Below, piece after piece: positions 1 through 10,395 of a stretch of DNA of 64,000 bases (positions within the stretch are counted from its first letter, which is position 1; the number at the start of each line of letters is the position of its first letter). Where the stretch lies: assembly GCF_004217045.1 (NCBI RefSeq), contig NZ_SGXM01000005.1:1-64000 (forward strand), in the 5' to 3' direction. The DNA is from Cupriavidus agavae (lineage in GTDB: Bacteria > Pseudomonadota > Gammaproteobacteria > Burkholderiales > Burkholderiaceae). The notes below the pieces were generated by a model. That model ran no database searches. It saw nothing but the letters and a program-made list of their open reading frames with translations, and was not told where the DNA came from. Both the position numbers and the translations under genes were made by a program.

Positions 1-68
1 GGACCGTGAAACGACTTTGCGCCGATGATAGTGCGGATACCCGTGTGAAAGTAGGTCATCGCCAGGCT
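1..68 (+). rRNA. rrf: 5S ribosomal RNA, 3' part (5' end outside window)
   Basis: The first 68 bases match the conserved 3' half of betaproteobacterial 5S rRNA, including the GGATACCCGTGTGAAAGTAG block and the terminal stem strand ending GCCAGGCT. The 16S, 23S and the 5S start must lie to the left of the window. A strong terminator follows 10 bases later. The recognition is from memory of 5S sequences; the exact 3' end may be off by one or two bases. Confidence 0.93.
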
Positions 69-78
69 CTTATGCCCC

Positions 79-113
79 AAAACCCCTCGACAGCTATCGC
101 TGCGAGGGGTTTT
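79..113 (+). terminator. rRNA operon intrinsic terminator
   Basis: AAAACCCCTCG (79-89) pairs with CGAGGGGTTTT (103-113), and the inner CAGC (91-94) pairs with GCTG (99-102). This gives one long hairpin with a U-rich 3' side immediately after the 5S gene. Confidence 0.93.
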
Positions 114-835
114 GTCTTTGCGCGCATGGTTTTTTCGCAATGCCACTGTCCCGTCGGGGCAACACACTGTTGCGCCTGACGCGGCCCACTACGCTTTTCC
201 CCCTCTTTTGCCGTTAAATTCCCGCAACGGCACGAATATTCGTATTTCACTTCGTTACCGCGCATTCTTTCTGTCATCCAGTTTTATCTACGAACTGGTA
301 GGATGTTGCCTTATCGGAAGCATGCTTATGGAACTTGGTTCGAAGCATGTCACTCGAATGCTGCAGTGCCGCAGAGCGCGGAACGACAAAGCCTGGAGGA
401 GGCCGTCGGTTCCCTGCGGTGTTTTCTTGGGAATTTTCTGAATCGCACATCGTTTTGAAGGGCGATGTCTGCAAACTCCCGGGAAACCGACTATCGTTAG
501 CAACCGGCGGGACGATGCCAGCGTCAGATTGGCGCGATCCGCGAACAACGGTCACAACGATTCTCGAAGATTGGCAGGACTTTTGAGAGTACGGGGAGCA
601 GGGCGCCCATTGCGGCGGCTCTGTGCCGGACGCGCGCGCGGCGGGTCCGGCGTGTGTTTTCCTCCAGGCCAGCACGCTGGCGAAAGCAGGGGCTCATGGC
701 GACAATCCGCTGAACACGATTCGATTTCGTGCCTCGTGCAGGCACGCCAATTGCGACCACGCGCGCCGTGGCGCCCACCTGGCCTTGCGCCAGGTCCAAA
801 GAAGAACTTTCCGTTTCATCCTCGAGGAAATCGCT
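114..835. other. Gene-free region between the rRNA operon and the RND operon
   Basis: No open frame here has a ribosome binding site, a family signature or a believable composition. It contains a perfect 12-bp palindrome ACGAATATTCGT (232-243) and a short dyad CCAGTT-N9-AACTGG (278-298). It must also hold the promoter of the efflux operon, which I could not place. No efflux regulator gene is present on either side, although such operons often have a divergent TetR or LysR gene. Confidence 0.6.
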
Positions 836-2023
836 ATGCAAGCAATGCGCGCCAAGCGTGCTTTGATTCCAGGCATGCTGGCTATTGCCGTCACGGTGCT
901 GTCCGCCTGCGGCAAGGAGAACAAGCCCCCTGCGGCCCAGGTGCCTGAAGTGAAAGTGGTCACGCTGAAGAACGAAACCGTTACGCTGGACACGTCCCTG
1001 CCGGGCCGGACGCTGGCCTACCGGATTGCCGAAGTGCGTCCGCAGGTCAACGGCATCATCCAGAAGCGGTTGTTCATCGAAGGCAGCGACGTCAAGCAGG
1101 GTCAGCAGCTGTACCAGATCGACCCCGCCACCTACGAAGCCACGGCCAAGAGCGCCGAGGCGACGCTCGAATCGTCGCGGCTGCTGGCGCAGCGCTACGG
1201 CAAGCTGGTCGGGGACGAAGCGGTCAGCAAGCAGCAGGCAGCCGAGGCCCAGGCGTCTTATCTGCAGGCCAAGGCCGCCGTCGACCAGGCGCATATCAAT
1301 CTGCGCTACACCAAGGTGCTGTCGCCGATTTCGGGCCGCATCAGCCGGTCGCTGGTCACCGAAGGCGCGCTGGTCACCAATGGCCAGGCCAATGCGCTGA
1401 CCACGATCCAGCAGCTCGACCCGATCTATGTCGACGTGACGCAGCCGTCCGCCTCGATCCTGCGCCTGCGCAAGGAACTGGCCAACGGGCAACTGCAGAA
1501 CGCCGGGGCCAACGCCGCCAAGGTGTCGCTGCAGCTCGAGGACGGCAGCACGTATCCGGAACAGGGGCGGCTGGAGTTCACGGAAGTCGCGGTCGACCAG
1601 GGCACGGGCTCGGTGACGGTGCGTGCCGTGTTCCCGAACCCGCGCTTCGAACTGCTGCCGGGCATGTTCGTGCATGCGCGGCTCGCCGAAGGGGTGCGCC
1701 AGTCCGCCATCCTTGCACCGCAACGGGGCGTGACGCGTGATCTGAAGGGCCAGGCCACGGCGCTGGTAGTGAACGCCAACAACGAGGTGGAACTGCGCAC
1801 GCTGACCACGACGCGCACGATCGGCACGAGCTGGCTGGTCTCGGAAGGGCTGAAGGCTGGCGACCGCGTGATCGTCGAGGGCCTGCAGTTCGTCCGTCCG
1901 GGTGCAAAGGTCAGCGCCACCGAGGCCACGGCCGCGCAGGCTGGCTACGTGACGGGTGGCGCTTCGGCGCCTGCCGCAGCTTCTGCCCCGGCCGCCGCTT
2001 CCGCTCCCGCAGCAAAGTCCTGA
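836..2023 (+). CDS. RND efflux periplasmic adaptor (membrane fusion lipoprotein, AcrA/MexA family)
   Basis: This 395-residue protein is the periplasmic adaptor that joins an RND pump to its outer-membrane channel. The N-terminus is a lipoprotein signal with lipobox LSAC followed by GKENK, so it should be anchored by a lipidated Cys near residue 24. The order biotinyl-lipoyl-like half motifs, alpha-hairpin rich in Ala/Gln (about residues 95-165), beta-barrel and membrane-proximal domain fits the family. The Ala/Pro-rich C-terminus is typical. The start at 836 is chosen because GAGGAAA lies just upstream and the lipoprotein signal begins there; the frame is open further 5' but without a signal. 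It is first in an operon with the pump (26-bp gap) and channel. Substrates cannot be read from sequence. Confidence 0.94.
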   Translation: MQAMRAKRALIPGMLAIAVTVLSACGKENKPPAAQVPEVKVVTLKNETVTLDTSLPGRTLAYRIAEVRPQVNGIIQKRLFIEGSDVKQGQQLYQIDPATYEATAKSAEATLESSRLLAQRYGKLVGDEAVSKQQAAEAQASYLQAKAAVDQAHINLRYTKVLSPISGRISRSLVTEGALVTNGQANALTTIQQLDPIYVDVTQPSASILRLRKELANGQLQNAGANAAKVSLQLEDGSTYPEQGRLEFTEVAVDQGTGSVTVRAVFPNPRFELLPGMFVHARLAEGVRQSAILAPQRGVTRDLKGQATALVVNANNEVELRTLTTTRTIGTSWLVSEGLKAGDRVIVEGLQFVRPGAKVSATEATAAQAGYVTGGASAPAAASAPAAASAPAAKS

Positions 2024-2049
2024 TCCGGACCGTCGCATAAGGATTCTTC

Positions 2050-5000
2050 ATGTCCAATTTCTTTATCGAGCGGCCGATCTTTGCGTGGGTGATTGCGCTC
2101 GTGATCATGCTGGCTGGCGTGTTGTCGATACGCTCGCTGCCGGTCACGCAGTACCCCGCCATCGCGCCGCCCACGATTGCCATCTCCGTGAACTACCCGG
2201 GCGCGTCCGCGCAGACGGTGCAGGACACGGTGGTGCAGGTGATCGAGCAGCAGCTGAACGGCCTGGACCGTCTGCGCTACATCTCGTCGGAGTCGAACTC
2301 GGACGGCAGCATGACGATCACGGCCACGTTCGAGCAGGGTACGAACCCCGACATTGCTCAGGTGCAGGTCCAGAACAAGCTGGCGCTGGCCCAGCCGCTG
2401 CTGCCGCAGGAAGTGCAGCAGCAGGGTATCCGCGTGGTGAAGTCGGTCCGTAACTTCCTGATCATCGTCGGCCTGATCTCCACCGATCCGAAGACCAGCC
2501 GGGAAGACCTGTCGAACTACATCGTCTCGAACCTGCAGGACCCGATCTCGCGTACCGCGGGCGTGGGTGACTTCCAGGTGTTCGGCTCGCAGTACGCCAT
2601 GCGGATCTGGCTCGACCCGGCCAAGCTGAACAGCTTCCAGCTGGCGCCGCTCGACGTCAGCACCGCCGTCAAGGCGCAGAACGTGCAGGTGGCCTCGGGC
2701 CAGCTGGGCGGCCTGCCGGCCGTGCCGGGGCAGCAGCTCAACGCGTCGGTGATCGGCAAGACCCGCCTGCAGACCGCCGAGCAGTTTGGCAACATCCTGC
2801 TGAAGGTCAATCCCGATGGCTCGCAGGTGCGTCTCAAGGATGTGGCCGAAGTGGGCCTGGGCGGGCAGGACTATTCGATCAACGCCCAGTACAACGGGCG
2901 TCCGGCATCGGGTATCGCCATCCGCCTGGCCGCCGGCGCCAACGCGCTGGAAACGGTCAAGAACGTGCGCAACACGCTGAACCAGCTGGAGCCGTCGTTC
3001 CCGCCGGGTATCAAGGTGGTGTTCCCGTACGACACCACGCCGGTCATCGCCGACTCGATCCACGAGGTGGTCAAGACGCTGCTCGAAGCCATCGTGCTGG
3101 TGTTCCTGGTGATGTACCTGTTCCTGCAGAATTTCCGCGCCACGCTGATCCCGACGATCGCCGTGCCGGTGGTGCTGCTGGGCACGTTCGGCGTGCTGGC
3201 CGCGTTCGGCTACTCGATCAATACACTGACGATGTTCGGGATGGTGCTGGCCATCGGCCTGCTGGTGGATGACGCCATCGTGGTCGTGGAGAACGTCGAG
3301 CGGGTGATGTCCGAGGAGGGGCTCGGGCCCAAGGAGGCCGCGCGCAAGTCGATGGGGCAGATCCAGGGCGCGCTGGTGGGTATTGCGCTGGTGCTGTCGG
3401 CCGTGTTCCTGCCGATGGCGTTCTTCGGCGGCTCCACGGGCGTGATCTACCGCCAGTTCTCGATCACGATCGTCTCGGCGATGGCGCTCTCGGTGCTGGT
3501 GGCGCTGGTGCTGACCCCGGCGCTGTGCGCGACGATGCTCAAGCCGATCGAGAAGGGCGACCACGGCGAGCACAAGAAGGGCTTCTTCGGCTGGTTCAAC
3601 CGCAGCTTCATCCGTACGACGCACAAGTACGAGCGCAGCGTGGTGGGCATCCTGAAGCGCCGTTCGCCGTTCCTGCTCATCTACGTGGTGATCGTGCTGG
3701 CGATGGGCTTCCTGTTTACGAAGATCCCGACGTCGTTCCTGCCGGAAGAAGACCAGGGCGTGTTGTATGCCCAGGTGCAGACGCCGCCGGGCTCGTCGGC
3801 CGAGCGCACGCAGGCGGTGCTCGACCAGATGCGCAACTACCTGCTCAACGACGAAGGCAAGATCGTCGAGTCGCTGTTCACGGTCAACGGCTTCAACTTC
3901 GCCGGCCGGGGCCAGAGCTCGGGTCTGGCGTTCATCCTGCTCAAGCCGTTCAAGGAGCGGGAGGGGGATGCCACGAGCGTCTTTGACCTGACCAAGCGTG
4001 CGCAGGCCAAGTTCAGCACGTTCCGCGATGCGCTGGCGTTCGCCTTTGCGCCGCCGGCCGTGCAGGAACTCGGTAACGCCACCGGCTTCGACTTCTACAT
4101 GCAGGACCAGGCCGGGCTGGGGCACGAGGCGCTGATGGAGGCGCGCAACAAGTTCCTGGCGCTGGCCGCCAAGGATCCGGCGTTGCAGCGCGTGCGTCCG
4201 AACGGACTGAACGACGAGCCGCAGTACCTGCTGGAGATCGACGACGAGCGTGCGCGGGCGCAGGGTGTGTCGCTGTCGGACATCAACAGCACGGTGTCGA
4301 TTGCGTGGGGTTCCAGCTACGTGAACGACTTCATCGACCGGGGCCGCGTCAAGCGCGTCTACCTGCAGGGCCGTCCGAACGCGCGGATGAATCCGGACGA
4401 CCTCAACAAGTGGTTCGTGCGCAACAGCGATGGCGAGATGGTGCCGTTCTCGGCATTCGCCACGGGCAAGTGGGGCTATGGCTCGCCCAAGCTGCAGCGC
4501 TACAACGGCGTGCCGGCGGTGGAAATCCTCGGCGAACCGGCGGCGGGCAAGAGCTCGGGTGACGCCATGGCTGCGGTGGAGGCCATCATGAAGCAGATGC
4601 CGCAGGGCATTTCGTATTCGTGGACCGGCCTGTCGTACGAAGAGCGGTTGTCGGGCTCGCAGGCGCCGGCGCTGTACGCGCTGTCGCTGCTGGTGGTGTT
4701 CTTGTGCCTGGCCGCGCTCTACGAGAGCTGGGCGATTCCGTTCTCGGTGATGCTGGTGGTGCCGCTGGGCGTGATCGGCGCGCTGCTGGCTACGCTGGGA
4801 CGCGGACTGTCGAACGACGTGTTCTTCCAGGTGGGCCTGCTGACCACGATCGGCCTGTCGGCGAAAAACGCGATCCTGATCGTCGAGTTTGCCAAGGATC
4901 TGCACGACCAGGGCAAGAGCCTGGTGGATTCGGCCGTGGAAGCGTGCCGCATGCGCCTGCGCCCGATCATCATGACCTCGCTGGCGTTCGTGCTTGGTGT

Positions 5001-5196
5001 GTTCCCGCTGGCGATCTCGCAGGGCGCCGGTTCGGGCAGCCAGCACGCGATCGGCACGGGCGTGATCGGCGGCATGATCACGGCCACCGTCCTGGCCATT
5101 TTCTGGGTGCCGCTGTTCTTCGTGGTCGTCAACGCCCTCAAGGAGCGGCGCGGCAAGCACGATTCGTCCTCCCTGGAAACGGGAGCGCAAGCATGA
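2050..5196 (+). CDS. RND multidrug efflux permease (AcrB/MexB, HAE1 family)
   Basis: This 1048-residue inner-membrane pump uses the proton gradient to expel hydrophobic drugs through the adaptor and channel encoded beside it. It starts with the family's [13 protein letters not shown] first membrane helix. It carries the [18 protein letters not shown] segment of TM4, whose two Asp residues form the proton relay, and the [16 protein letters not shown] segment of TM10 with the partner Lys. Two large periplasmic loops follow TM1 and TM7, and the length is normal for HAE1 pumps. AAGGATTC precedes the ATG. The stop overlaps the next start by ATGA, so translation of the channel is probably coupled. 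BpeB of Burkholderia and AcrB are the closest named relatives I would expect. Confidence 0.96.
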   Translation: MSNFFIERPIFAWVIALVIMLAGVLSIRSLPVTQYPAIAPPTIAISVNYPGASAQTVQDTVVQVIEQQLNGLDRLRYISSESNSDGSMTITATFEQGTNPDIAQVQVQNKLALAQPLLPQEVQQQGIRVVKSVRNFLIIVGLISTDPKTSREDLSNYIVSNLQDPISRTAGVGDFQVFGSQYAMRIWLDPAKLNSFQLAPLDVSTAVKAQNVQVASGQLGGLPAVPGQQLNASVIGKTRLQTAEQFGNILLKVNPDGSQVRLKDVAEVGLGGQDYSINAQYNGRPASGIAIRLAAGANALETVKNVRNTLNQLEPSFPPGIKVVFPYDTTPVIADSIHEVVKTLLEAIVLVFLVMYLFLQNFRATLIPTIAVPVVLLGTFGVLAAFGYSINTLTMFGMVLAIGLLVDDAIVVVENVERVMSEEGLGPKEAARKSMGQIQGALVGIALVLSAVFLPMAFFGGSTGVIYRQFSITIVSAMALSVLVALVLTPALCATMLKPIEKGDHGEHKKGFFGWFNRSFIRTTHKYERSVVGILKRRSPFLLIYVVIVLAMGFLFTKIPTSFLPEEDQGVLYAQVQTPPGSSAERTQAVLDQMRNYLLNDEGKIVESLFTVNGFNFAGRGQSSGLAFILLKPFKEREGDATSVFDLTKRAQAKFSTFRDALAFAFAPPAVQELGNATGFDFYMQDQAGLGHEALMEARNKFLALAAKDPALQRVRPNGLNDEPQYLLEIDDERARAQGVSLSDINSTVSIAWGSSYVNDFIDRGRVKRVYLQGRPNARMNPDDLNKWFVRNSDGEMVPFSAFATGKWGYGSPKLQRYNGVPAVEILGEPAAGKSSGDAMAAVEAIMKQMPQGISYSWTGLSYEERLSGSQAPALYALSLLVVFLCLAALYESWAIPFSVMLVVPLGVIGALLATLGRGLSNDVFFQVGLLTTIGLSAKNAILIVEFAKDLHDQGKSLVDSAVEACRMRLRPIIMTSLAFVLGVFPLAISQGAGSGSQHAIGTGVIGGMITATVLAIFWVPLFFVVVNALKERRGKHDSSSLETGAQA

Positions 5197-6677
5197 AGAG
5201 AACACTGATCTATGTGGCCGCTGCCGCGGTGCTGTCGGGCTGCAGCCTGATCCCGACCTACGAGCGTCCCGCCGCGCCGGTGGACGCTGCCTATCCGCAG
5301 GGCGATGCCTACAAGGGGGCCACGGCCGCCGCGCAGGTGCCGTCCGCCGTGGAACTGGGCTGGCGCGACTACTTCGCCGATCCGCGCCTGCAGCGGCTGA
5401 TCGAGGTGGCGCTGCAGAACAACCGCGACCTGCGCGTGGCCGCGCTCAACGTCGAGGCGTATCGGGCGCAGTACCGCATCCAGCGTGCCGACCTCTTCCC
5501 GGAGGTGGGCGCGACGGGGCAGGGCACGCGGCAGCGCGTGCCGGCGGAACTGTCGACAACCGGCCAGCGCGTGATCAGCAGCCAGTACGGCGTGTCGCTG
5601 GGCACCACGGCGTGGGAGATCGACCTGTTCGGCCGGCTGCGCAGCCTGAGCCAGGCGGCGCTGGAGCAGTACTTCGCCAGCGAGGAAGCGCGCCGCAGCA
5701 CGCAGATCTCGCTGGTGGCCAGCGTGGCCAACGCCTACCTGACGATGCGCGCCGACGAGGCGAACCTGCAGGTCACGCGTGACACGCTGGGCGCCTACGA
5801 GCGGACGTACAACCTGACGAAGCGCAGCTTCGAGGAAGGCGTGGCGTCGCGGCTCGACCTGCGCCAGTCGCAGACGCAGGTCGAGAACGCACGCGCCTCG
5901 CTGGCGCGCTATACGCGCCTGGTGGCGCAGGATGCCAACGCGCTGACGCTGCTGCTGGGCGCCGGCATGCCGGCGGACCTGCCGATCGGGCTGACGCTCG
6001 ACCAGAAGCTGGTGGCCGATGTGCCGGCTGGCCTGCCGTCGGACCTGCTGCAGAACCGTCCGGACATCCTGGCGGCCGAGCACCGCCTGAAATCGGCCAA
6101 TGCCGATATCGGCGCGGCGCGTGCGGCGTTCTTCCCGCGCATCTCGCTGACCGCTTCGGCCGGCACGGCCAGCCGCCAGTTGTCGGGGCTGTTCGACGCG
6201 GGCTCGGGCACCTGGCTGTTCTCGCCGCAGATCACGCTGCCGATCTTCACGGCCGGCAGCCTGCAGGCCAGCCTGGACTACGCGCGGATTCAAAAGGACA
6301 TCAACGTTGCCACGTACGAGAGTACGGTGCAGTCGGCGTTCCGCGAGGTGGCTGACGGACTGGCCGCACGCGGCACGTTCACCGACCAGCTCGAAGCGCA
6401 GCAGCGGCTCGTGGAAGCCAGCCAGGATTACTACCGGCTGGCCGAGGGACGCTACCGTACCGGCGTGGACAGCTACCTGACCCTGCTCGACGCGCAACGG
6501 CAGTTGTTCACCGCGCAGCAGGCCCTGATCGACGCGCGCCTGAACCAGCTGACCAGCGAGGTCAATCTGTACAAGGCGCTGGGCGGCGGACTCAACGAGG
6601 TGACCGGCGCGCCGGCCACCGATGCGGGCACGACGACTACGGGCAGCACGGGCCAGGCTGGCAAGCCAGCTTCGTAA
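5193..6677 (+). CDS. Outer-membrane efflux channel lipoprotein (OprM/NodT family)
   Basis: This 494-residue protein is the TolC-like exit duct of the RND system. It begins with a lipoprotein signal ending LSGC followed by SLIPTYERP, a classic OprM/AdeK N-terminus. Two repeats of the outer-membrane efflux domain follow, with family segments such as [11 protein letters not shown] and [28 protein letters not shown] (split here only by wording). The ATG overlaps the pump stop. A strong terminator closes the operon after the stop codon. Assembly as a trimer in the outer membrane is family knowledge. Confidence 0.95.
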   Translation: MKRTLIYVAAAAVLSGCSLIPTYERPAAPVDAAYPQGDAYKGATAAAQVPSAVELGWRDYFADPRLQRLIEVALQNNRDLRVAALNVEAYRAQYRIQRADLFPEVGATGQGTRQRVPAELSTTGQRVISSQYGVSLGTTAWEIDLFGRLRSLSQAALEQYFASEEARRSTQISLVASVANAYLTMRADEANLQVTRDTLGAYERTYNLTKRSFEEGVASRLDLRQSQTQVENARASLARYTRLVAQDANALTLLLGAGMPADLPIGLTLDQKLVADVPAGLPSDLLQNRPDILAAEHRLKSANADIGAARAAFFPRISLTASAGTASRQLSGLFDAGSGTWLFSPQITLPIFTAGSLQASLDYARIQKDINVATYESTVQSAFREVADGLAARGTFTDQLEAQQRLVEASQDYYRLAEGRYRTGVDSYLTLLDAQRQLFTAQQALIDARLNQLTSEVNLYKALGGGLNEVTGAPATDAGTTTTGSTGQAGKPAS

Positions 6678-6715
6678 CGGTGCAGGTGACCCGGCGGCGG
6701 TCGGCGCCGAGATAG

Positions 6716-6750
6716 AAAGGGAGGCAGCCCGGGGTTGCCTCCCTTTTCTG
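6716..6750 (+). terminator. Terminator of the RND efflux operon
   Basis: AAAGGGAGGCA (6716-6726) pairs perfectly with TGCCTCCCTTT (6736-6746), followed by a T-rich stretch. It ends the adaptor-pump-channel transcript 39 bases after the last stop. Confidence 0.92.
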
Positions 6751-6814
6751 CTTTTGGGCGATCCGCTGGACAGTCTGGTCTTGAGAATGTCCGGCAGACC
6801 GGCAAGCAGCGGCC

Positions 6815-6820
6815 TATAAT
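6815..6820 (+). promoter_or_regulatory. -10 box TATAAT of the DHA2 exporter gene
   Basis: A perfect TATAAT lies 42 bases before the exporter ATG and directly before the two MarR-type palindromes. No good -35 sits at 16-18 bases; TTGAGA is present but too far (28 bases). Confidence 0.6.
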
Positions 6821-6829
6821 CGCTAAATC

Positions 6830-6859
6830 ATTGATTGCACAATAATTGATCGGGCAATA
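6830..6859 (+). promoter_or_regulatory. Two tandem MarR-type operators
   Basis: Two abutting 15-bp units, ATTGATTGCACAATA (6830-6844) and ATTGATCGGGCAATA (6845-6859), match at 12 of 15 positions. Each is itself the palindrome ATTG-N6-CAAT, the usual form of a MarR-family site. They fill the space between the -10 box and the ATG at 6863, so a bound repressor would block initiation. The obvious binder is the MarR protein encoded downstream at 8503. Confidence 0.72.
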
Positions 6860-6862
6860 AAT

Positions 6863-8476
6863 ATGGCTGTGAATACACGTCCGGCACATGACGAGGCGCC
6901 GAAGTCTCAGGACTCGGGGCAGGTGCTGCCATTCCGCGAGTCGCTGCTGGCGATGCTGGGCATCGCCTTCGTGGTCATGCTCGTGGCGCTGGACCAGACC
7001 GTGATCAGTACGGCACTGCCTACCGTGGTCGCCGAGTTGCAAGGTTTCGAGTACTACGCGTGGGTGGCTACGGCCTACTTCCTGACCTCGGTCATCACGG
7101 TGCCGATCTTCGGACGGCTCGGTGACTTCCATGGCCGCAAGCCCTACGTGCTGGCGTCGATCGTCGTATTCCTGGTGGCGTCGATCCTGTGCGGGATGGC
7201 AACCAGCATGCCGTTCCTGGTGGCGGCGCGTGCGCTGCAGGGTATTGGCGGCGGCATGCTCGTGGGCACGGCGTTCGCGTGCATTCCCGATCTGTTCCCC
7301 GATCCCCGCGTGCGACTGCGCTGGCAGATCATGATGAGCACCGCGTTCGGCCTGGCCAACGCCATGGGGCCGTCGCTCGGCGGCATCCTGACCGAATGGT
7401 TCGGCTGGCGCGCCACGTTCTTCGTCAACGTGCCGGTGGGGCTGATCGGCCTGATCTTCGCGTGGCGCTACGTGCCGCACCTGCGCCAGCAGAAGCACAC
7501 GGGCCCGGTCCGGATCGACTGGCTTGGCGCGCTGCTGATTGCGGTGGGGCTGGGTAGCCTGCAACTGTCGGTGGAATGGCTGCCGGAGCGTGGAGCCGTG
7601 GTGGCGCTGGGCCTGCTGGCGGTCTCGATTGCCGCGTTTGCGGCGCTGTGGCAATGGTCACGCCGCTGTGAATCGCCGATCCTGCCGCTGGAGATGTTCC
7701 GCAATCCCGGCCTGGCGCCGCTATTCGTGCTCGGCGTGCTTGGCGGTTTTGCGATGTTCGCGCTGCTGCTCTACGCGCCGCTGCTGTTCCAGGGCGGTTT
7801 TGGCTATTCGCCGAAAGAGGCGGGCCTGCTGGTCACGCCGCTGGTGGTGTGCATCACGTTGGGCAGTATCGTCAACGGCCGGATCATCACGCGCATTCCG
7901 CAGCCGAGCAGCATGCTGTACGCGGGATTCGCGTTGCTGGCGCTTGCGCTTCTTGGCCTGTCGCAGGCCACGCGCAGCATGCATCACAATGTTCTGCTGG
8001 CGATCATGTTATGCGCGGGCTTTGGTCTGGGATTCGTGTTGCCGAACCTGACGGTTTTTGCCCAGCAGACGGCTGGCCGCGCCAACCTCGGCATTGCAAC
8101 GGCGATGTTGCAATCACTGCGGATGGTCGGCGGCATGGTTGGCACCGCCATCGTCGGCACGCTGGTGACGCGCAGCTATACCTCGGGGGTCACCACCGCG
8201 CTGGCATCGGCCGATGCCACCTCGTTCGCCGCACGGATGACCGATCCGCAGATCCTGATCGACAAGACGGCGCAGGCGGAATTGCTGACCAACCTGCAGC
8301 AGGCAGGGCACAATGGAGCCTTGCTGCTGGAACAGGCCCGCCTGTCGCTGGTCAACGCCATTCATCTGGGGCTGTTGCTGGCCGCCCTTGCAGCGCTCGT
8401 CGGCATCTGGCGTACACGCCGCGTGCCGCCGATCAAGCTGGTGCGGGCGCCGGACCCCGCGATGGCCGCCGACTGA
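6863..8476 (+). CDS. DHA2-family MFS drug exporter (EmrB/QacA type, 14 TM)
   Basis: This 537-residue membrane protein is a proton-drug antiporter of the DHA2 branch. It has a soluble 30-residue N-terminus, then TM1 with the LDQTVISTALPTVVAEL motif (the motif D1 form of DHA2). The RLGDFHGRK loop of motif A and a motif C-like segment GPSLGGILTEWFGWRATFFVNVPVG follow. Length and helix number fit 14 TM. The ATG has little Shine-Dalgarno sequence because the operator repeats occupy the leader. A MarR regulator follows after 26 bases in the same direction, which suggests drug-responsive autoregulation of the pair. Confidence 0.93.
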   Translation: MAVNTRPAHDEAPKSQDSGQVLPFRESLLAMLGIAFVVMLVALDQTVISTALPTVVAELQGFEYYAWVATAYFLTSVITVPIFGRLGDFHGRKPYVLASIVVFLVASILCGMATSMPFLVAARALQGIGGGMLVGTAFACIPDLFPDPRVRLRWQIMMSTAFGLANAMGPSLGGILTEWFGWRATFFVNVPVGLIGLIFAWRYVPHLRQQKHTGPVRIDWLGALLIAVGLGSLQLSVEWLPERGAVVALGLLAVSIAAFAALWQWSRRCESPILPLEMFRNPGLAPLFVLGVLGGFAMFALLLYAPLLFQGGFGYSPKEAGLLVTPLVVCITLGSIVNGRIITRIPQPSSMLYAGFALLALALLGLSQATRSMHHNVLLAIMLCAGFGLGFVLPNLTVFAQQTAGRANLGIATAMLQSLRMVGGMVGTAIVGTLVTRSYTSGVTTALASADATSFAARMTDPQILIDKTAQAELLTNLQQAGHNGALLLEQARLSLVNAIHLGLLLAALAALVGIWRTRRVPPIKLVRAPDPAMAAD

Positions 8477-8502
8477 GCGGCCCTGCCAACTGGAGATTCG
8501 AT

Positions 8503-8964
8503 TTGGAACTGGAGCGACAAAGCCTGGCCGTATTGCAACAGTTCGGACGCACTTACCGGGCCTATGCCTCGGCGTTCGAGCAGCGCATCGGACATCCGTT
8601 GCCGCGGTGGCGCATCCTCTATGCGCTTTATGGGCATGAAGGCCCGATTGCGCAGAAGCCGCTGGCCGACCGCGTGGGCATGGATCCCGGCGCGCTGACG
8701 CGCCAGCTCAAGGCGCTGCAGGAGCTGGGCTGGATCGAACGTACCACCAGCGAGCGCGACAACCGCATGACCAATGTCACGCTGACCACGGCCGGCCGGG
8801 ACATCGTCGACCAGGCGCTGCCGCGCCGGTCCGAGTTCCTGCAGGAGGTGCTGGTCAACGTGTCCGAGACGACGATGCACAATCTGTCGAAAGGACTCGC
8901 CCAGCTCGAAGCCGGCATCGCCGACGCGGTGGCGCGTACCACCGCCGAGCGCGACGCGGCCTGA
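8503..8964 (+). CDS. MarR-family transcriptional regulator
   Basis: This 153-residue winged-helix protein has the MarR core: DNA-recognition segment PLADRVGMDPGALTRQLKALQELGWI (shown in part) at about residues 50-75, then the wing ERDNRMTNVTLTTAGR. It probably represses the upstream exporter until a ligand binds. The start is a TTG at 8503, chosen because GGAG lies 8 bases upstream and the family's N-terminal helix begins right there; there is no nearer ATG that keeps the helix. It ends 9 bases from the convergent cobB stop, with no room for a separate terminator. Confidence 0.92.
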   Translation: MELERQSLAVLQQFGRTYRAYASAFEQRIGHPLPRWRILYALYGHEGPIAQKPLADRVGMDPGALTRQLKALQELGWIERTTSERDNRMTNVTLTTAGRDIVDQALPRRSEFLQEVLVNVSETTMHNLSKGLAQLEAGIADAVARTTAERDAA

Positions 8965-8973
8965 CACGGTTCG

Positions 8974-10320
8974 CTATCCGCCGAACAGCGCCGCAATGGC
9001 CGCCGGATTCGACGGAAAGTAGCCATGCACATACGACGCGGTGAGACTGCCGCGTCGGTACACCGCCTCTCCCTTGCCGCCCGGGCGCGGCGACGTGGCC
9101 GTCGCGGCCGGCGCCAGTTCCGATGCCGTGGTCGAGTAGTGGAACGTGTGCCCCCGTATCTCGTTGTCTTCCACCGGCAGTCCGGTCCACGGCAGTACCA
9201 CGGCCTGATGGCCGATCGCGGCCAGCCGCGCCTGCATCGTGACGGTGCCCGGCAGGAGCCCGGCCATCGGATGCGCCTTTCCCTCCCGATCCACCAGCGT
9301 GTCGAACAGCGCCATCATGCCGCCGCATTCGGCCAGCATCGGCACGCCCGCCGCGTGGGCGTCGCGCAGTGACTGCAGCATCGGCTGGTTGGCAGCCAGC
9401 GTGGCCGCGTGCAACTCGGGGTAGCCGCCGGGCAGCCACAGTGCGTCGCACGCCGGCAGCGCGGTGTCGCGCAGCGGCGAGAACCAGGCGATGTCGGCAC
9501 CGAGTGCGGCCAGCGTGTCGACGTTGGCGGGATAGATGAAGCGGAATGCGTCGTCGCGGGCGATGGCGATGCGCCGGCCCGCAAGCAGTGGCGGCAGGCT
9601 TGGTGCCGCCGCCGCACAGATCGGCACGGGGTCTGGCAACCGGCCGACCGGCAGCGGCGCCAGCGCATCCGCCAGACGGTCGAGCCGCGTCAGCAGGTCT
9701 GGCAATTCGTCGGCACTGAACAGGCCGAGATGCCGCTCGGGCAGGCTCGCGGCGGCATCGCGGGCCAGCGCGCCGGCCCATTCGATGCCGCCGCGCAGGC
9801 TCTCGCGCAGCATGGTGGCATGGCGCTCGGTACCGACGCCATTGGCCAGCACATGCATTGCCCGGAACGGTGCGCCATAGCTTGCCAGGCCATGCGCGAT
9901 GGCGCCGAATGTCTGTGCCATCGCACCGGCCTGGATCACGGCAAGTACGGGCAGGTCGAACAGGCGCGCCACGTCGGCGCCGCTGGGCGTGCCGTCGTGC
10001 AAGCCCATCACGCCTTCCACGAGGATCAGGTCCGCGTCGCGGGCGGCTGCGGCGAGCCGGACCCGCGCGTCGGCCTCGCCCGTCATCCAGAGATCGATGT
10101 TGTGCACCGGTGCGCCGCTGGCCGCGGCCAGCAGCGTGGGATCAAGAAAATCCGGTCCGGTCTTGAACACGCGCACGCGCCGTCCCTGGCGCGCATGCAG
10201 GCGCGCCAGCGCCGCGGTGACGGTGGTCTTGCCCTGGCCCGAAGCCGGCGCGGCGACGAACAGGGCGGGCACCCGGGGCACGTCGCCAACAAGGGTGTGG
10301 ACGGGCGGGGATGGCGGCAT
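8974..10320 (-). CDS. cobB: Cobyrinate a,c-diamide synthase (CobB/CbiA)
   Basis: This 448-residue enzyme amidates the a and c side chains of (hydrogeno)cobyrinate with glutamine and ATP in corrin synthesis. The N-terminal half has the P-loop-like APASGQGKTTVTAAL at about residues 24-38. The C-terminal class I glutamine amidotransferase domain has the nucleophile Cys in LAECGGMMALF and the catalytic His in SYVHGYFPSNPA. The start at 10320 gives the usual length. Longer in-frame starts (10416, 10461) would read through a good -10 box at 10396-10401, so they are less likely. No other corrin gene is in the window, so the gene is isolated from its pathway here. Confidence 0.93.
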   Translation of the reverse strand: MPPSPPVHTLVGDVPRVPALFVAAPASGQGKTTVTAALARLHARQGRRVRVFKTGPDFLDPTLLAAASGAPVHNIDLWMTGEADARVRLAAAARDADLILVEGVMGLHDGTPSGADVARLFDLPVLAVIQAGAMAQTFGAIAHGLASYGAPFRAMHVLANGVGTERHATMLRESLRGGIEWAGALARDAAASLPERHLGLFSADELPDLLTRLDRLADALAPLPVGRLPDPVPICAAAAPSLPPLLAGRRIAIARDDAFRFIYPANVDTLAALGADIAWFSPLRDTALPACDALWLPGGYPELHAATLAANQPMLQSLRDAHAAGVPMLAECGGMMALFDTLVDREGKAHPMAGLLPGTVTMQARLAAIGHQAVVLPWTGLPVEDNEIRGHTFHYSTTASELAPAATATSPRPGGKGEAVYRRGSLTASYVHGYFPSNPAAIAALFGG

Positions 10321-10395
10321 GGGCGTATGAAAGCTGGGCAGGTCGGGAAGGTCGGGGCATAGGTCGCAGGGCAGGCGCCGGACGCGACCCGGCCG

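Noticed and set aside
623..835. Upstream extension of the RND adaptor frame
   Set aside because: The lipoprotein signal and ribosome site place the start at 836; the extension is not membrane-like or conserved in type.
1945..5205. A 1086-codon open frame on the minus strand opposite the RND pump
   Set aside because: It mirrors the pump frame, is rich in His, Arg and Gln as expected from a GC-rich reverse complement, and has no family features. The pump is certain.
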